DNA of 58,604 bases from Bacillota bacterium (GCA_019136685.1 JAGVTS010000089.1:1-58604); one strand, 5' to 3'. Positions 1 through 7,809 are shown, numbered from the stretch's first letter. Program-made: numbers and translations. Notes: generated from the sequence alone by a model not told the origin.

Positions 1-4
1 TTGC

Positions 5-88
5 TGGTGCGAGAGGGGGGAGTTGAACCCCCACGGGTTGCCCCGTCAGATCCTAAGTCTGATGCGTCTGCCATTCCGCCACTCTCGC
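5..88 (-). tRNA. tRNA-Leu (anticodon TAG)
   Basis: On the minus strand the acceptor GCGAGAG pairs with CTCTCGC, followed by discriminator A and an encoded CCA end at position 5. The anticodon loop CTTAGGA gives anticodon TAG, which reads CTA leucine codons. The long variable arm expected of a class II tRNA-Leu is present. It lies 33 bases downstream of tRNA-Pro and is probably co-transcribed with it. Confidence 0.95.
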
Positions 89-121
89 ACGCATGGATGC
101 GCCTGCATGACGGAAGAAGAA

Positions 122-198
122 TGGTCGAGGTGCCGGGACTTGAACCCGGGGCCTCTTGGTCCCGAACCAAGCGCGCTACCAAACTGCGCTACACCTCG
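122..198 (-). tRNA. tRNA-Pro (anticodon CGG)
   Basis: The minus strand folds as a standard cloverleaf: acceptor CGAGGTG with CACCTCG, discriminator A plus encoded CCA, T-loop GGTTCAAGTC, and anticodon stem CTTGG/CCAAG around loop TTCGGGA. The anticodon is CGG, reading CCG proline codons. It is the first gene of a two-tRNA transcript with tRNA-Leu. Confidence 0.95.
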
Positions 199-226
199 AC
201 CTTGCGCCCATATCAGGCACACCCAT

Positions 227-255
227 AGTATAGAGCATGGGTCTACACGTGTCAA
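227..255 (-). promoter_or_regulatory. Sigma-A promoter of the tRNA-Pro/tRNA-Leu operon
   Basis: Reading leftwards, a perfect -35 TTGACA (250-255) and a -10 TATACT (227-232) are separated by exactly 17 bases. They sit about 30 bases upstream of the tRNA-Pro 5' end, as expected for a strong stable-RNA promoter. Confidence 0.85.
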
Positions 256-1015
256 ACGCTTTCGCGCGTGCTTTCCCGCGTGCCATTATGCGTCTGTGAT
301 ATTGTCCTCCCTGGACGCGGCGGGATTGCCGGTGACCGAACCCTGTGACCTACGGGACACCTTTTCCGGCCATCCTGTGTCTGTTTACCTAGGAACCCCG
401 AAGACTCCGTAGGTGATAAAAGCGGCCTTGCGCAGGTATTTCGGTGAAACCGCGTTTACCAGGGGATCAGTGGACCGTTAGCAATGTGACATGGTTTTTG
501 AGCGTACCTTCCCAGATGTGACACGGTCTTGACGGGAAGGGGATGAAAACCGGGCTCTTTTGGGGGTTTCTGGGGAAGCAGAGGTCGTCAGAGGCCCTCC
601 CCGGGGATATTCCGAAGATATTCCGGGGGCGCACGAGTGCAACCACATTATGTAATCCGTATCTGCCTGCGGATTTGATGATGGTGCGGCTCCAGAAGAA
701 TGAGGCGCCGCCAGCGGCGCAAATCCAGACAACTCATGCCTGTTCAACCGTGCCGGATCCGAGAAGGTTCGGCGAAAAACCGTCTCAGAAATGAGCAGGA
801 TGCCGCACAGTCAGCGGGGCCGGTGAGGGCATATGCTATTCGGGCCCGTACGCCCAGAAATCTCCATGGATGTGGGTGCCGCATTTCGCCTTGGGCGCGA
901 CAGGATTGGCGGAATCCGACGGTGCAGAGAAGGGAAGAGAGGGAAATTGGCGGGGGCGGCAAGGAATTCGATGCATGTGGCATAATTGATACAGGTAGTG
1001 GGGGGGAGACGTATC
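256..1015. other. 760 bp stretch without a convincing gene; possible decayed mobile-element end
   Basis: Open frames here have no good ribosome site or recognisable product. There are two direct copies of ATGTGACAYGGT (484-495 and 516-527, 32 bases apart), a repeated GATATTCCG (606-614 and 618-626), and a GC hairpin GCGCCG/CGGCGC (705-720) with no T-run. The segment around 330-370 contains GTGACC...GGGACAC motifs that resemble insertion-sequence termini, but no transposase is left. I cannot name the element. Confidence 0.4.
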
Positions 1016-1720
1016 ATGGATGATGAGAAGCAATTGCAGTTGTTCGATGGCTTCGCACGCGATGCGATCGTTAGCGAACGCGAAGCGCCTGTGAGCTGGC
1101 ACCTCGACAATGAACCGGTTCCGGAACCGGCCCCGCGGCGAACCTTGTGGCCTGAAACCGATCGCCGAGACGACTTGGCTGATCTAGCGGCCGTGGCTGA
1201 GGCAGCGTGCGACTGCCGCCGGTGCAAGCTTGGCGGAATGCGCAAGAACGCAGTTCCGGGCGAGGGAAACCCCAATGCACGAATAATGTGGATCGGCGAA
1301 GGTCCGGGCGCTGATGAGGACGAGCAGGGGCGGCCTTTTGTCGGAGCAGCGGGGCGCCTGCTCGACAGGCTCATTGCGGCCATGGGCCTGTCGCGAGAGG
1401 AAGTGTTCATAGGCAACGTAGTAAAGTGCCGGCCTCCTCACAACCGTGCGCCGGAGCCGGACGAAGTGCGCGCCTGCCTTCCGTATCTTGCTCGTCAGAT
1501 TGAGCTGATTAGGCCGGAGATCATCGTCATTCTGGGCGGTACCGCACTCAAGGCGCTGATCGATCCAAGGTCGTACATCACCCGCATGCGCGGCAAGTGG
1601 ATTGAGCGCGGCGGGATCATGATAATGCCTACATTTCATCCGGCTGCGCTCCTCCGAGATCCCGCCAAGAAGCACGATGTGTGGGCAGATATGCAGCAGG
1701 TTCTTGCGCGGATGAAATGA
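1016..1720 (+). CDS. Type IV uracil-DNA glycosylase (4Fe-4S)
   Basis: Removes uracil arising from cytosine deamination, starting base-excision repair. The 234-residue product has the family-4 layout: a CRRC motif and later cysteines in NVVKC and RAC that would bind the 4Fe-4S cluster, the active-site motif GEGPGADED followed by GRPFVGAAG, and THPAALLR-like FHPAALLR near the C-terminus. The ATG at 1016 is preferred because a GGGGGGGAG ribosome site lies just upstream; an in-frame TTG at 986 has none. The N-terminal ~50 residues are low in conserved features. The next gene on this strand is a membrane protein 85 bases away with its own ribosome site. Confidence 0.9.
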   Translation: MDDEKQLQLFDGFARDAIVSEREAPVSWHLDNEPVPEPAPRRTLWPETDRRDDLADLAAVAEAACDCRRCKLGGMRKNAVPGEGNPNARIMWIGEGPGADEDEQGRPFVGAAGRLLDRLIAAMGLSREEVFIGNVVKCRPPHNRAPEPDEVRACLPYLARQIELIRPEIIVILGGTALKALIDPRSYITRMRGKWIERGGIMIMPTFHPAALLRDPAKKHDVWADMQQVLARMK

Positions 1721-1805
1721 CGGCCTTGGCTTGGGAGAAGAATATCCGGAAGCATAGTCTAATAGTCTTCCAGTGGAGGCATGCTACCGAGGAGGTGCGG
1801 AGTGC

Positions 1806-2207
1806 ATGAAGGCCGGCTCTCCCAGGCGTGAGAGCGACCGCGCACAGGGCCCTTTCTGGAAGCTGGTTGTGCTCGGTTGCGGGGTCAGTTTCCTCGCTAC
1901 GCTGGTGCTCTCGGCAATTGGAGGCGTGCTCACAACCGTGTTTACCTTCAGCCCCGCCACAATCGAAACGGCGATACCCGTCATAGGATATCTCAGCGCC
2001 GGGATCGGCGGCCTGTATGTGGGCAGGAAGGCGGGGGAAAGGGGAGGGAGGAACGGCCTCATAGTCGGCCTGGTCTATCTTGGGTTCGTCCTCCTGGTGT
2101 CAGCGGCGGTAATACGTGAGCCGATGAGCATGGCGTCAGTGCTAACGCGGGGCGCGTCAATCGTGATCTTATCGACACTTGGAGGGATAATCGGCGTTAA
2201 CCTGTGA
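1806..2207 (+). CDS. TIGR04086 family four-helix membrane protein
   Basis: Encodes about 133 residues with a short basic N-terminus and four hydrophobic segments: one after the FWKLVVLG start, one around PVIGYLSAGIGGLYVG, one around LIVGLVYLGFVLLV, and a last one ending in GGIIGVNL. The glycine-rich second and fourth helices and the charged GRKAGERGG loop match the TIGR04086 family, whose function is unknown. ATG 1806 follows a strong GAGGAGGTG ribosome site by seven bases; the longer reading from 1773 lacks one. No partner gene is evident. Confidence 0.7.
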   Translation: MKAGSPRRESDRAQGPFWKLVVLGCGVSFLATLVLSAIGGVLTTVFTFSPATIETAIPVIGYLSAGIGGLYVGRKAGERGGRNGLIVGLVYLGFVLLVSAAVIREPMSMASVLTRGASIVILSTLGGIIGVNL

Positions 2208-2255
2208 TCCTATTTCGCGCATTAATGCTTCGACGATGCTCGAGGACGTCCGTGC

Positions 2256-2281
2256 GGGCGGCCGGTGGTTGAAGGCCGCCC
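2256..2281 (+). terminator. Hairpin after the TIGR04086 gene
   Basis: Perfect 8 bp inverted repeat GGGCGGCC / GGCCGCCC with a 10-base loop, 48 bases after the stop codon. The following TCGTCTGTTTC is only a weak T-tract, so the terminator role is plausible rather than certain. Confidence 0.4.
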
Positions 2282-2398
2282 TCGTCTGTTTCAATGTGGG
2301 CACATACTTTGGTAGAAGGAATCGGCGCGTCGGCAGCGAACAAGTACCCAACCGACAGGCGGCACGTTCCAAGAAAAAGCGATGGGGGGAATGGTAAG

Positions 2399-2758
2399 AT
2401 GATACACCTGGCGCGTGAGGATGTTCTGCGAGGGCTTGAGCGGTTTCGCAGTATCGCAAAGCAGGACTTCCTCGCGAGCAACCTCACGAATAATCCGGAG
2501 TTTTGGGCGGCCCAAGCGGCGGCGCGACGTGAACAGTACGACAAGCTGATCGAGGCAATACAGGGGTCCGGTGTGTCTGGAGCAGTCGAGCAGGCAATGG
2601 AATGGTACAATGAGCTTCCGCTACTGTATGAGGAACCCGAGTTCAGTCAGCCGGATACGCGCGGCAGGAAACAAGCGCTTGAGGTCTTCTTTAAGGCCGT
2701 TGGGATAGATCGCAGAACAATACGGGATGCCCGGGATCAGAAAGCGGCGCGCATGTAG
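2399..2758 (+). CDS. Hypothetical protein, 119 residues
   Basis: I do not recognise this protein. It is a soluble, charged, mostly helical-looking 119-residue product beginning MIHLARED, with tryptophans in FWAAQ and EWYNEL and a basic C-terminus (RRTIRDARDQKAARM). ATG 2399 is chosen because GGGGG lies ten bases upstream; the upstream in-frame extension to 2294 is poor in coding character. It ends 50 bases before a bidirectional hairpin shared with lexA, which is convergent. No signal peptide, membrane helix or metal motif is visible. Confidence 0.55.
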   Translation: MIHLAREDVLRGLERFRSIAKQDFLASNLTNNPEFWAAQAAARREQYDKLIEAIQGSGVSGAVEQAMEWYNELPLLYEEPEFSQPDTRGRKQALEVFFKAVGIDRRTIRDARDQKAARM

Positions 2759-2809
2759 ACGCGTCTTTTTGTTTTTCGGGCTTCGATAGGAGCAAGTCGA
2801 ACAGATGGA

Positions 2810-2842
2810 AACGCCGGGTGGTGCTGCTATCCACCCGGCGTT
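2810..2842. terminator. Bidirectional terminator between the 119-residue ORF and lexA
   Basis: A 12 bp perfect stem AACGCCGGGTGG / CCACCCGGCGTT with a 9-base loop lies between two convergent genes. It has short T-stretches on either side and is well placed to end both transcripts. Confidence 0.75.
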
Positions 2843-2856
2843 CGATTCTCCTGCGC

Positions 2857-3474
2857 TCAGTGGATCTTTCGCACCAGCCCAATCACTTTCCCAAGGACAG
2901 CTACACTGTCGCTAATGATCGGCTCATAGGCGGGGTTGTCAGGCTCCAGCCTGACTCTGCTATCTTCGAGGAATAGCCGCTTAACGGTGGCCTCGTCGTC
3001 AATCATCGCTACTACTATTTCGCCGTTGGTTGCGGCCGACTGCTTGCGCACGATCACGTAATCGCCATCGAGGATGCCGGCGCCTACCATGCTCTCGCCC
3101 GATACTCTTAACATGAACGACTCTGCCTCGCCCGCCAGGGAGCGGGGAAGGGGGAAGTAGTCATCGATGTTCTCCACTGCCAGGATGGGCTGGCCTGCGG
3201 TGACCCGCCCAACGACGGGCACGTTCATTACGTCCCTTGTGGGCGGAGGAAGTTGATCAGGCCCCAGCAGGACTTCGATGGCCCGGGGTTTGGCGGGGTC
3301 GCGGCGAATGTATCCTTTGCGCTCCAAAGACGACAGGTAGCCGTGCACTGTGGAGCTGGACTTGAGGCCTACCGCCTCGCCGATTTCCCTGACGGACGGC
3401 GGGTATCCGCGGACCTCTAGTTCACGGGCTATATACTCGAGAATCTGCTTCTCCCTGGCGCCAAGCGACGACAA
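2857..3474 (-). CDS. lexA: LexA SOS repressor
   Basis: Represses the DNA-damage regulon and self-cleaves when stimulated by RecA filaments. From TTG 3474 the protein is 205 residues, the usual Gram-positive length. The N-terminal winged helix includes [13 protein letters not shown] and the recognition stretch around SSSTVHGYL (about 25-50). The cleavage bond is A93-G94 in RVTAGQ; the catalytic dyad is S128 (GESM) and K165 (TVKRLF). The TTG is preferred because AAAGGAG sits nine bases upstream; extension to 3570 would run through the promoter. The gene is divergent from a LysM protein gene and shares a cluster of SOS boxes, so it is autoregulated. Confidence 0.95.
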   Translation of the reverse strand: MSSLGAREKQILEYIARELEVRGYPPSVREIGEAVGLKSSSTVHGYLSSLERKGYIRRDPAKPRAIEVLLGPDQLPPPTRDVMNVPVVGRVTAGQPILAVENIDDYFPLPRSLAGEAESFMLRVSGESMVGAGILDGDYVIVRKQSAATNGEIVVAMIDDEATVKRLFLEDSRVRLEPDNPAYEPIISDSVAVLGKVIGLVRKIH

Positions 3475-3501
3475 GGCGACCAACTCCTTTCTGCCACGCA
3501 C

Positions 3502-3530
3502 AGTATACCACAGGCCATTTGCTCCTGCAA
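3502..3530 (-). promoter_or_regulatory. lexA promoter
   Basis: -35 TTGCAG (3525-3530) and -10 TATACT (3502-3507) with a 17-base spacer on the minus strand. The -35 overlaps the first SOS-box-like sequence (3528-3541), which fits LexA autorepression. Confidence 0.8.
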
Positions 3531-3617
3531 ACACGCGTTCGCGAACGGTTGTTCGCCAAAGGCTTGACACGGAACATATGTTCTGCTATTCTTGGCTTGC
3601 CGACAGAACACATGTTT
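3528..3617. promoter_or_regulatory. Cluster of four SOS (LexA) boxes
   Basis: Matches to CGAAC-N4-GTTCG: 3528-3541 (CAAACACGCGTTCG, one mismatch), 3542-3555 (CGAACGGTTGTTCG, perfect), 3572-3583 (GAACATATGTTC, perfect core), and 3606-3617 (GAACACATGTTT, one mismatch). The first two are adjacent and cover the lexA promoter side; the third lies between the -35 and -10 of the divergent gene. Confidence 0.88.
3564..3592 (+). promoter_or_regulatory. SOS-controlled promoter of the yneA-like gene
   Basis: Perfect -35 TTGACA (3564-3569), 17-base spacer, -10 TATTCT (3587-3592). The spacer contains a perfect GAAC-N4-GTTC SOS box, so bound LexA would directly block RNA polymerase. Confidence 0.85.
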
Positions 3618-3638
3618 GCCGGGAGGGGTAGATACATC

Positions 3639-4010
3639 ATGTTCTCAAGCCGCCCTGGTTCAGCACGCCTCACCATCAGCCGCGCAGCACGCCGCCGCAG
3701 GCTCCGTCGCGGTGTTTTGGGCATCTCAACATTCCTTCATGTGTCGCTCGCCGGGCTCCTGATCGGGATTGTCGCATCGGTCATCATTTGGGGCCTGTCG
3801 GAGGCCGCGCTGCCTGCGCAATCGGCTGAGCCCGAGCAGTACGTCGTGGTTACAGTCCAGCCAGGCGACACCCTGTGGAGCATTGCCCGCCGCGTCAGTG
3901 AAGGTAAGGCAGACCTGCGCGTGCTCACGCACCGAATACAGAGGCTCAATTCGCTCGACTCCGCGATGTTACTGCCTGGGCAGAGCCTTACTGTGCCTCT
4001 CCACCTGTAG
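3639..4010 (+). CDS. yneA: YneA-like SOS cell-division inhibitor with LysM domain
   Basis: Likely delays septation during DNA damage, as YneA does in Bacillus. The 123-residue protein has an arginine-rich N-terminus, one membrane helix (about 32-54, LHVSLAGLLIGIVASVIIWG-like), then a LysM domain (about 67-119) with the typical VQPGDTLWSIA and LLPGQSL motifs for peptidoglycan binding. ATG 3639 follows GGGAGGGG; the longer frame from 3519 would run back through the promoter. The position, divergent from lexA and under SOS boxes, is the classic yneA arrangement. The assignment rests on context and domain layout; sequence identity in this family is low. Confidence 0.82.
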   Translation: MFSSRPGSARLTISRAARRRRLRRGVLGISTFLHVSLAGLLIGIVASVIIWGLSEAALPAQSAEPEQYVVVTVQPGDTLWSIARRVSEGKADLRVLTHRIQRLNSLDSAMLLPGQSLTVPLHL

Positions 4011-4106
4011 CACATTGAGATACTGGGCCGACCACATCGGGCCATTCCGTAGTGGCCTATGGCTTACGAGGACGATGGGACCCAAAGGTATAGAAACATA
4101 ACGTCG

Positions 4107-4137
4107 CATAATACACATTATGTTAACTTATATGTGT
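4107..4137. repeat. AT-rich nested inverted repeats downstream of yneA
   Basis: CATAAT-ACAC-ATTATG (4107-4122) overlaps ACACAT...ATGTGT (4113-4118 with 4132-4137), both perfect 6 bp arms, in an unusually AT-rich patch of a GC-rich window between convergent yneA and mutM. It could be a terminator region or a protein-binding site; nothing else is seen in 4011-4187. Confidence 0.35.
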
Positions 4138-4187
4138 AGACGAGTGGCGCGTTGCATGTGGACGCCACATGGACGCATGGAGATGAC

Positions 4188-5006
4188 CTACAGTGTCTGG
4201 CATGGCGGGCATATGTAGGACGATGTGGATCCTGTTTTGATCTTGCGTATCGTGGCGCCGCAAACCGGGCAAGGTTGCCCGTCGGCGTAGCCCACTAACC
4301 AGTGTTCTGCTGTGTAGCCTCCGGGATGGCCGTAGAAGTCCTTTTCGTAGTAAGCGCCTCCCATCACTATGGCAGTGCCCAAAACGTCGCGTACAGAGGC
4401 GTACAGCGCGTCGATTTCGGCGTCGCTCAGGCCAGGAATCTGCCTTCTGGGGTGAATCCGCGCGCGAAACAGGATGTCGTGGATGTAGGCGTTTCCGATA
4501 CCGGACAGGTGGCGCTGATCGAGCAGAAAGGGCTTGATCATCCCGCGCCCGCGGCGGACAAGGCCCCTGAAGTCGTCGGCTGTGAACTCCGGGTCGAGGG
4601 GCGACGGGCCCAAGTCGCGGGTCATGGCGTGCGCATGCATCTCATCGTCGGCCACAAGGTGCACGTAGCCGAACCACCAGAACCTGATGGTGAAGCCGGA
4701 GCCGTCCTAGAGGTCCAGCCGAAACTGGTACTTAGGCGGCAAGGGGTCGCCGGGCACGAACCGAACCATATCCGCTCCCATTCCCAAGTTCATCAGCAGG
4801 GTGTAGCCGGGTTCAGCCGGCATGAAAAGCCATTTCCCTTTGCTTGTGGTCTCCCCTACCCGTCTGCCAGATAATGTTACGTCAAGCTGACCGGGTTCGA
4901 CGTTGGAGCATTTGGGCTGAAGGCATGTAGCGCACGAGATGAGCTTGCCCGTCAGCTCTCGCCTCATTTGACTCGCAAGTACGGTGAGTTCAGGGAGCTC
5001 AGGCAT
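4188..5006 (-). pseudogene. mutM: Fpg/MutM-type DNA glycosylase interrupted by an in-frame amber codon
   Basis: The family excises oxidised purines through an N-terminal proline. Two open halves are in the same frame: 5006-4710 begins MPELPEL (catalytic Pro2/Glu3), and 4706-4188 ends with a zinc finger CPVC...CPPC and helix-two-turn-helix residues around LSGIGNAY. They are separated only by TAG at 4709-4707 (codon 100), where relatives have a residue in the F-x-DG strand (RLDL-stop-DGSGF). Removing the stop would give 271 residues, the normal family length. ATG 5006 follows TTGGAGGTG. Other genes here end in TAG, so amber is a normal stop. Either a recent nonsense mutation or a sequencing error; a functional N-terminal fragment is unlikely. 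Confidence 0.8.
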
Positions 5007-5068
5007 TGCATGCACCTCCAAAAGTCATTGCAGACGGCATCTTGGGCGTGAGCAGTGACAGTGGGCGC

Positions 5069-5290
5069 TCAATGCCCACAGGTGCTGCATGATCCTCCAC
5101 TGCAAGAACCGCACGAGCTGCCGCCGGATGAAGACGCGAAAGTCGATCCGCTCTTGAATCCAAAGGACGAAAGCAGTTTGTCCACTTGTTCGCTTCCGCA
5201 GTCGGGGCACTTTACGTTTGCACAACAGCCGATCACGAGTTCCTCGAACTTGCGGCCGCATTGCTTGCACTTGTACTCGAATATGGGCAT
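5069..5290 (-). CDS. FmdB-family zinc ribbon protein
   Basis: A 73-residue protein starting MPIFEYKC with two CxxC pairs (CKQC and CPDC) forming a zinc ribbon, then a low-complexity tail rich in Ser, Gly and Cys (SSCGSCSGGSC) as is common in this family. FmdB relatives are named for a putative regulator of formamidase/amidase genes, but the true role is unknown. It has a ribosome site GGAGAGGA and lies 62 bases upstream of mutM, 21 bases downstream of the DUF72 gene, so it is probably in one transcript with both. Confidence 0.85.
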   Translation of the reverse strand: MPIFEYKCKQCGRKFEELVIGCCANVKCPDCGSEQVDKLLSSFGFKSGSTFASSSGGSSCGSCSGGSCSTCGH

Positions 5291-5311
5291 TCTAGTCCTC
5301 TCCTTGCTCCG

Positions 5312-6097
5312 TCATATGAGGCCAAGCAACGACTCCATCATCTGGGCATTGGTCGCGGCCTGCCCTGCATGGCAGTTGTTGAAAAACACGAAAGCGCGTT
5401 CGGTATTGCGCGCTAGGTCACGTATTTTGGGAACCCACTCGTTCAGCTCATCCTGTGTGTACAGGTAGTTGTAGCGCTCAGAGGCGTCAGCATGGTTCCA
5501 CCACGACTTGGCATTTCTGCCGTGGAACCTGATATACGCAAGCGGCGATGTGTACACAGCAAGCGGTGGAAAGAGCCCGCGAAGCCTGGGTTCGTCTACA
5601 CAACAGAAGCCAAGGCCTGCGCTTTTCAGGGCGTCGAAGGCGGCTTGCGAGACCCACTCCACGTTGCGGTACTCTACTACAATGGGCCAGTCCGGGAGGA
5701 ACTCCGGCAGTCTCTGCACATACGCCTCGTTCTTCGCTGTGCGCTTGAAGCCCCATGGGAACTGGCACAAGACGCATCCCAGCTTGCCCTGGTCCGCCAT
5801 GGGCCGCATGGCCGCTCGAAACCTATCAAAGTCCTGCTTGACTTGGGATTCATCATCAGCCATCTTGTGTGTCATGCTGCTGTGAGCCTTGACACAAAAC
5901 GTGAACCCTTCAGGGGTCTTGCGGCATAGCCCCTCTATGGTGCGGACGCCCGGCATCTGGTAGTAAGTGAAGTTCAGCTCCACTGTGGAGAAACGCGTGG
6001 CGTAGTATGACAGCATGTCGCCGTCGGCCATGCCTTCAGGGTAGAACACGCCCCGCCAGTCCTTGTAGCTGAACCCTGAAGTGCCCACGTGTATCAC
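5312..6097 (-). CDS. DUF72 domain protein (YecE-like TIM barrel)
   Basis: The 261-residue product begins with the family signature VGTSGFSYKDWRG and contains the further conserved blocks FSTVELNFTYY, FCVKAHSSMTH, LCQFPW, VVEYRN and YIRFHGRN. DUF72 proteins adopt a TIM-barrel fold; the reaction is not established. GTG 6097 is chosen because GGGGGGGTGAG stands immediately upstream; the ATG at 6130 would overlap the preceding gene's end. The C-terminal FFNNCHAGQAATNA block is typical, so the gene looks intact. Same-strand neighbours are a NUDIX gene upstream and fmdB downstream. Confidence 0.85.
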   Translation of the reverse strand: MIHVGTSGFSYKDWRGVFYPEGMADGDMLSYYATRFSTVELNFTYYQMPGVRTIEGLCRKTPEGFTFCVKAHSSMTHKMADDESQVKQDFDRFRAAMRPMADQGKLGCVLCQFPWGFKRTAKNEAYVQRLPEFLPDWPIVVEYRNVEWVSQAAFDALKSAGLGFCCVDEPRLRGLFPPLAVYTSPLAYIRFHGRNAKSWWNHADASERYNYLYTQDELNEWVPKIRDLARNTERAFVFFNNCHAGQAATNAQMMESLLGLI

Positions 6098-6126
6098 TGA
6101 ACTCACCCCCCCAGGCGAAGCCGGTC

Positions 6127-6570
6127 TCATCGAGAGACCTGCCTCCCATTAGCCCCGAACGCCAGTTCGAACACCAGTTCTGTGAATCCGTCCCTGAATG
6201 AAAGCTCTGCCGGCGGCGATGAGAACAGGCGCACGTCTGCGACTTCGTCTTCATCGGCGGGCGATCCAAACGAGGCCAGATCGGCTACGTACACGATCCC
6301 GTGCGACAGGCTCTGCGGCGGCGTGGTCCGCACTGTATACCGGCAGAGTGGATGCAACTCGCCGAGGCAGGCTCCGGCCTCCTCGGCGGCCTCGCGCCTG
6401 GCAGCTTGCTCCGGGGCCTCGCCCGCGAGTATCCTTCCGCCCGGGAACTCCCACCCCGACCTACGCAGATTCCGTACGAGCAGCAAATACCGGTTCATCA
6501 TCGGAACTATGATTACGCTGTCAGGCCCCGGCCACTCCGACGCAGACGGAGGATCGCCAAACCAGAGCAC
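6127..6570 (-). CDS. NUDIX hydrolase
   Basis: A 147-residue protein with a complete Nudix box, GRILAGE followed seven residues later by REAAEEAGA (about 45-67), which binds Mg2+ for hydrolysis of nucleoside-diphosphate-X substrates. The VRNLRRSGWEFPGG lead-in is typical of MutT-like members. The substrate cannot be told from sequence; placement after dinB and before a mutM-like gene fits nucleotide-pool cleaning, but this is inference. The start is a GTG at 6570 with AGGGG upstream. There is a 52-base gap from dinB. Confidence 0.82.
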   Translation of the reverse strand: MLWFGDPPSASEWPGPDSVIIVPMMNRYLLLVRNLRRSGWEFPGGRILAGEAPEQAARREAAEEAGACLGELHPLCRYTVRTTPPQSLSHGIVYVADLASFGSPADEDEVADVRLFSSPPAELSFRDGFTELVFELAFGANGRQVSR

Positions 6571-6622
6571 TGTGTTGACCCCTGGGCCGTCTAGGCATAC
6601 TCGGGAGTGGTCGCCCGGCGGA

Positions 6623-7762
6623 TTACTCCAGCTCTCTACCGCGGCTCACTCCTTTCCTTCCGAATCGATCCACGATGCTGTCGAGCACGTGATCGAGCTT
6701 GCCCCGGGGCGACTCGAACAACGACAACTGCCTGCAATCAGTCAGCCCTGAAACCGACACCCCGATCAGCCTGACCGCCATGCGCATGTCAATCTCCCGT
6801 AGGAGTTCGCAGGCGATACTGTAGATAGTGTCGTCATCGTCAAAGGGCTGGCTGAGGCTCTTCGATCGCGTTATCTGGTCGAAGTCGGCGAACTTCACCT
6901 TGAGGGTGACGGTTCGGGCAAGTTTCCGCCCTGCGCGAAGCCTCTTGCCGACGCGCTGTGAATGCCTAGCCACGCATGAGCACAGGCTGTCGATGTCGTC
7001 CACGTCTGAGTCGAAGGTGGACTCTGAGCCGTAGGACTTGCACTCCTCGTCAGTCACCACCGGATCGTCGTCTATGCCTCTTGCAAGGTCGTAGATGAGC
7101 ATTCCCCACTTGCCGAAGCGCTCAGCCAGCCACTCGACCGGCCACGCGCGCAGATCCGACACCGTAGTGATGCCGTACCTGGCCAGCGCCTGCTCACCCT
7201 TCTCCCCCACGCCCCACAGCTCTCGTACAGGCAGGGGCGCCAGGAAGTCGCCCGCCCCATCGGCTGTTATCACCAGCAACCCGTCTGGCTTTGACTTCGA
7301 CGAAGCCAACTTGGCCAGGAACTTGTTGGGCGCAATGCCGCATGACGCGGTCAGTCCCGTCCGCTCCCGTATTCGTTGCTTGATCGAAGTCCCCATGGCT
7401 CGGGCGCTTTCATAGAAGTGCCCGCAGCCTGTCATGTCAAGGAACGCCTCGTCAATCGAGATCGGCTGGACGCGGGGAGTGAACTCGGCGAGGCACTCCA
7501 TGATTCTCTGCGACATCTCTGTGTATCTTCTCATGTTGCCGGTGACGAACAACGCTTGCGGGCACAGCCGCGCCGCTTGCGAAATAGGCATCGCCGACCT
7601 CACGCCGTACTTCCGCGCCTCATAAGAGCATGTCGACACGACTGCGCGCGGGGTATCGCGCCGCCCTCCCACGATCAGGGGTTTGCCTCGGTACTCAGGG
7701 TGGTCCAGAGCCTCAACTGCGGCGAAAAAGCAGTCCATGTCGATGTGAGCTATCGTCCGCAA
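6623..7762 (-). CDS. dinB: DNA polymerase IV (Y-family, DinB)
   Basis: Error-prone translesion polymerase. Catalytic acidic residues are visible in HIDMDCFFAAVE and in SIDEAFLDM; thumb, finger and little-finger domains follow to about 379 residues, normal for the family. A sliding-clamp binding peptide QLSLFE lies near the C-terminus. The reading frame extends to 7774, but the TTG at 7762 (MRTIAHIDMD) is better because AGAGGTGA lies nine bases upstream and overlaps the more distal GTG. No SOS box was seen in the short gap to pduL, so damage control, if any, is indirect. A GC-rich hairpin (7790-7806) lies just upstream. Confidence 0.93.
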   Translation of the reverse strand: MRTIAHIDMDCFFAAVEALDHPEYRGKPLIVGGRRDTPRAVVSTCSYEARKYGVRSAMPISQAARLCPQALFVTGNMRRYTEMSQRIMECLAEFTPRVQPISIDEAFLDMTGCGHFYESARAMGTSIKQRIRERTGLTASCGIAPNKFLAKLASSKSKPDGLLVITADGAGDFLAPLPVRELWGVGEKGEQALARYGITTVSDLRAWPVEWLAERFGKWGMLIYDLARGIDDDPVVTDEECKSYGSESTFDSDVDDIDSLCSCVARHSQRVGKRLRAGRKLARTVTLKVKFADFDQITRSKSLSQPFDDDDTIYSIACELLREIDMRMAVRLIGVSVSGLTDCRQLSLFESPRGKLDHVLDSIVDRFGRKGVSRGRELE

Positions 7763-7809
7763 CTTGGGGTTCACCTCTTGGATCGCCCACCGGCCGGTCT
7801 GGCCGGCGC

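Noticed and set aside
1..255. Open frames covering the two tRNAs on both strands
   Set aside because: They translate tRNA genes; the tRNA folds and promoter explain the sequence fully.
811..1416. Long minus-strand frame opposite the uracil glycosylase
   Set aside because: A shadow of the GC-rich glycosylase gene; no ribosome site and no protein-like composition.
4707..4709. Pyrrolysine at the amber codon of mutM
   Set aside because: Many genes here (yneA, prsA-like, ispH-rpsA, M50 protease) use TAG as their normal stop, and no pylTSBCD gene is in the window.
7790..7806. GC hairpin CCGGCC/GGCCGG upstream of dinB as a terminator
   Set aside because: It has no T-run on either strand and only six base pairs; it may form, but I could not support a function.
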